This document shows, one piece after another, positions 4,437 through 6,685 of a stretch of DNA of 6,685 bases. Below the pieces are notes generated by a model. It was not told the DNA's origin and ran no database searches. It saw only the letters and a list, made by a program, of their open reading frames with translations. The translations under genes were made by a program, and so were the position numbers. Numbering within the stretch: position 1 is the stretch's first letter; each line of letters opens with the position of its first letter. The stretch is from Alphaproteobacteria bacterium. GTDB taxonomy: Bacteria > Pseudomonadota > Alphaproteobacteria > UBA828. The stretch spans positions 1 through 6,685 of the forward strand of contig JABJCZ010000327.1 of the NCBI GenBank assembly GCA_018668475.1. The letters run 5' to 3'.

Positions 4437-6377
4437 ATGACCATACCGCGTGATCGAAACGAAGCCGAACCGGCTGCCGGAAGCCATCGTCATCGCCCGG
4501 CAGAAGTCTCCCTTGCCGGCGGCATCAAAATACTGAAGACGGCACTCAAAACGATGCCCGGCGCCCCCGGGGTCTATCGCATGCTCGATCACCGCGAAGA
4601 CGTCCTCTACGTCGGCAAGGCGAAAAACCTGCGCAAGCGGGTCGCCAACTACACCAACGCGACAGGCCTCTCCAACCGCCTGCGCCGTATGGTCGCCAGC
4701 ACTGTCCGGATTGAAGTCATCACCACGGAAAGCGAGGTTGAAGCGCTGCTGCTTGAGAGCAACCTCATCAAGAAACTCAAGCCGACTTACAACATCGTTC
4801 TGCGTGACGACAAATCCTACCCCTACATCCTGATCACCGACGACCATACCTGGCCGCAGATTCTGAAATATCGCGGTGCGCGCAAAAAATCAGGCGAATA
4901 TTTTGGCCCCTTTGCTTCGGCTGGCGCGGTCAACCAGACCATCAACGCGCTGCATCGGGCCTTTCCGCTGCGCTCATGCTCCGACGGCATTTTTTCAGGC
5001 CGCACCCGGCCATGCCTGCAGTATCAGATCAAGCGGTGTGCTGCTCCTTGCGTCGGGCGCATTTCAAACCCCGACTACCTGGCGCTGGTCAAGGAAGCCC
5101 AGGACTTTCTCTCCGGTCGATCCCAGCAGATTCAGAAGCGCCTCACCGAGCGCATGACCGAAGCCAGTGAACGGCTTGAATTCGAGACTGCTGCGGCGTT
5201 CCGCGACCGCATTCGCGCGCTGGCCCACATTCAGTCCCGCCAAGGGGTGAATGTGCATAATCTGGGCGATGCCGATGTAATTGCCGTGCATCAGCAGGCC
5301 AACCAAAGCTGCGTGCAGGTGTTTTTTTACCGCGGCGGCCAGAATTTCGGGAACCGCGCATATTTTCCCCGCCACCCGAACGACGCAACAGCTTCAGAAG
5401 TACTGGGTGCCTTCCTGGGTCAGTTCTACAACGACAAGGACGCACCACCCGCCATCATCATCAATGAGCCAGTGCCTGAAGAGGCCCTGCTGGTCAGGGC
5501 ATTGCAGGCCCGCGCGACCCGCAAGGTCCATTTGCTGTTGCCCGCACGCGGGGCAAAACGCCGGCTCGCCGATGATGCGACCCGCAATGCCCGGGAAGCC
5601 CTTTCCCGCCGCCTGGCGGAGAGCGCGTCGCAACGAAAATTGCTGGAGGGCCTGCAGGATCACCTCACTCTCGAGACCACACCGGCGCGCATAGAGGTCT
5701 ATGACAACAGCCACATCTCAGGCACCCATGCGGTCGGCGGAATGATTGTCGTCGGCCCGGAAGGGTTTGAGAAGAACGCCTACCGCAAATTCAATATTCG
5801 CACCGACAAGCTGCCCGCTGCGGAGGGCGGCATAACAGCTGGTGATGATTACGGCATGATGCGCGAGGTGCTAACCCGTCGCTTCGGCCGCCTCGTGCGA
5901 GAAGACCCGGAACGCGAGAAATCAGGCTGGCCTGACCTGTGCCTGATCGATGGTGGCATTGGACAATTGTCCGAAGCCGAAGCGGTGTTTGCTGACCTCG
6001 GTATAACTGACGTTGCCCTGGCCGCCATTGCCAAAGGACCGGATCGCAATGCCGGACGAGAGGTGATCCATATGCCCGGGCTTGAGCCGATGGTTCTTGC
6101 CGCACGCGACCCGGTGCTCTATTTCCTGCAGAGAATTCGTGACGAGGCCCATCGGTTCGCCATCGGCTCGCATAGGGTGCGCCGGAAAAACGCAGCTACA
6201 CGCTCGCCACTGGACGACATCGCCGGCGTTGGCCCGAAGCGAAAACGGGCCTTGCTGCATCATTTCGGGTCAGCCCGGGCTGTATCACAGGCCGGCGTGC
6301 GCGACCTCGAACAGGTTGAGGGCATTTCAAAGACCGTGGCACAAACACTGTTCGATACCTTCCACGAGAGCAACTGA
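4437..6377 (+). CDS. uvrC: UvrABC excinuclease subunit C
   Basis: UvrC makes the 3' and 5' incisions around DNA lesions in nucleotide excision repair, after UvrA/UvrB damage recognition. From the ATG at 4437 it has 646 residues, normal for the family plus an N-terminal extension of about 30. The GIY-YIG nuclease spans about 43–125 (GVY at 45–47, YVG at 58–60, metal ligand E108 in LLLESNLIK). Cysteines C181, C193, C201 and C205 match the [4Fe-4S] spacing of E. coli UvrC (C154, C166, C174, C178). The UvrB-binding UVR segment is about 224–260. The RNase H-like nuclease has D423 (VYDNSHISG), D470/D471, D505 (LIDGG) and H572 (RDEAHRFAIG). Tandem helix-hairpin-helix motifs lie at about 592–641. No good ribosome site precedes the ATG; in-frame GTG 4422 and TTG 4365 are less likely starts. 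pgsA follows after 16 nt. Confidence 0.96.
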   Translation: MTIPRDRNEAEPAAGSHRHRPAEVSLAGGIKILKTALKTMPGAPGVYRMLDHREDVLYVGKAKNLRKRVANYTNATGLSNRLRRMVASTVRIEVITTESEVEALLLESNLIKKLKPTYNIVLRDDKSYPYILITDDHTWPQILKYRGARKKSGEYFGPFASAGAVNQTINALHRAFPLRSCSDGIFSGRTRPCLQYQIKRCAAPCVGRISNPDYLALVKEAQDFLSGRSQQIQKRLTERMTEASERLEFETAAAFRDRIRALAHIQSRQGVNVHNLGDADVIAVHQQANQSCVQVFFYRGGQNFGNRAYFPRHPNDATASEVLGAFLGQFYNDKDAPPAIIINEPVPEEALLVRALQARATRKVHLLLPARGAKRRLADDATRNAREALSRRLAESASQRKLLEGLQDHLTLETTPARIEVYDNSHISGTHAVGGMIVVGPEGFEKNAYRKFNIRTDKLPAAEGGITAGDDYGMMREVLTRRFGRLVREDPEREKSGWPDLCLIDGGIGQLSEAEAVFADLGITDVALAAIAKGPDRNAGREVIHMPGLEPMVLAARDPVLYFLQRIRDEAHRFAIGSHRVRRKNAATRSPLDDIAGVGPKRKRALLHHFGSARAVSQAGVRDLEQVEGISKTVAQTLFDTFHESN

Positions 6378-6393
6378 GAACGACACCGCCCCG

Positions 6394-6685
6394 ATGATGA
6401 CCCTGCCCAACCTGCTCACGTTCGCACGGATTGCCGCTGTGCCGGTTCTGATCGCGCTCTTTTATCTGCCGCATCCAGTCGCCGCCTGGGCAACCTTTGG
6501 GCTGTTCGTCGGCGCCGCGGTGACAGACTTCCTCGACGGCTGGCTGGCACGAAGGTTAAATCAGGCGAGCGAGCTTGGCCGCGCGCTTGATCCGATTGCC
6601 GACAAACTTATCGTCGCCGCAGCTCTCATCATGCTGGCCGCCGACGGTCGCACGCCGGTTGTCGCGGTCGTTGCCATTTTGGCTC
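6394..6685 (+). CDS. pgsA: CDP-diacylglycerol–glycerol-3-phosphate 3-phosphatidyltransferase, 3' end missing
   Basis: This is the first 97 residues of an inner-membrane enzyme that joins CDP-diacylglycerol and glycerol-3-phosphate to phosphatidylglycerophosphate, the committed step to phosphatidylglycerol and cardiolipin. The CDP-alcohol phosphotransferase signature is complete: D45-x2-D48-G49-x2-A52-R53-x8-G62-x3-D66-x3-D70, read from TDFLDGWLARRLNQ and ELGRALDPIADK. MTLPNLLTFARIAAVPVLIA forms the usual N-terminal membrane helix, and hydrophobic segments at about 29–44 and 72–82 are further helices. E. coli PgsA has the same layout (NIPTLLTLFRVILIP, DWFDGFLARRWNQS). It starts at one of two adjacent ATGs (6394 or 6397), with only a weak ribosome site, 16 nt after the uvrC stop, so it is probably cotranscribed with uvrC. 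The remaining roughly 90 residues lie beyond the right edge. Confidence 0.93.
   Translation, partial: MMTLPNLLTFARIAAVPVLIALFYLPHPVAAWATFGLFVGAAVTDFLDGWLARRLNQASELGRALDPIADKLIVAAALIMLAADGRTPVVAVVAILA

Overview
The window reads as chromosomal DNA of an alphaproteobacterium. The main reason is the uvrC–pgsA gene pair, which is a common order in that class, together with the alphaproteobacterial style of the UvrC N-terminus. Base composition is moderately GC-rich in the genes and more AT-rich in the two intergenic gaps. The genus cannot be fixed from sequence reading alone.

Left part (1–2788, minus strand): five consecutive genes in the order alpha, gamma, Rieske ferredoxin, effector, beta. This is the tmoABCDE order of four-component soluble diiron monooxygenases (toluene, alkene and isoprene monooxygenases). 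Gaps between genes are only 9 to 33 nt, so they form one operon transcribed leftward. The beta gene runs off the left edge, and the reductase gene (tmoF position) would lie beyond it. The alpha subunit keeps all six diiron ligands at the residue numbers of toluene 4-monooxygenase. Its pocket residues differ, and it carries a four-cysteine YHS-type C-terminal domain. The natural substrate is therefore open: aromatic hydrocarbon, alkene or isoprene.

Middle (2789–4076): a 451-nt divergent intergenic region with two inverted repeats on the tmoA side and an FNR/FixK-like box on the other side. It is followed on the plus strand by a two-domain universal stress protein. The layout suggests, but does not prove, that an O2-consuming oxygenase and an oxygen- or redox-responsive stress gene share this control region.

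Right part (4077–6685, plus strand): a 360-nt gene-free stretch with AT-rich repeats and two tandem DnaA-box-like sequences inside a nested inverted repeat. It is followed by a complete uvrC (nucleotide excision repair endonuclease with an intact [4Fe-4S] cysteine set) and, 16 nt later, the start of pgsA (phosphatidylglycerophosphate synthase), cut by the right edge. This half is housekeeping; the monooxygenase operon is the accessory part. No tRNA, rRNA, CRISPR array, insertion sequence or attachment site was seen.
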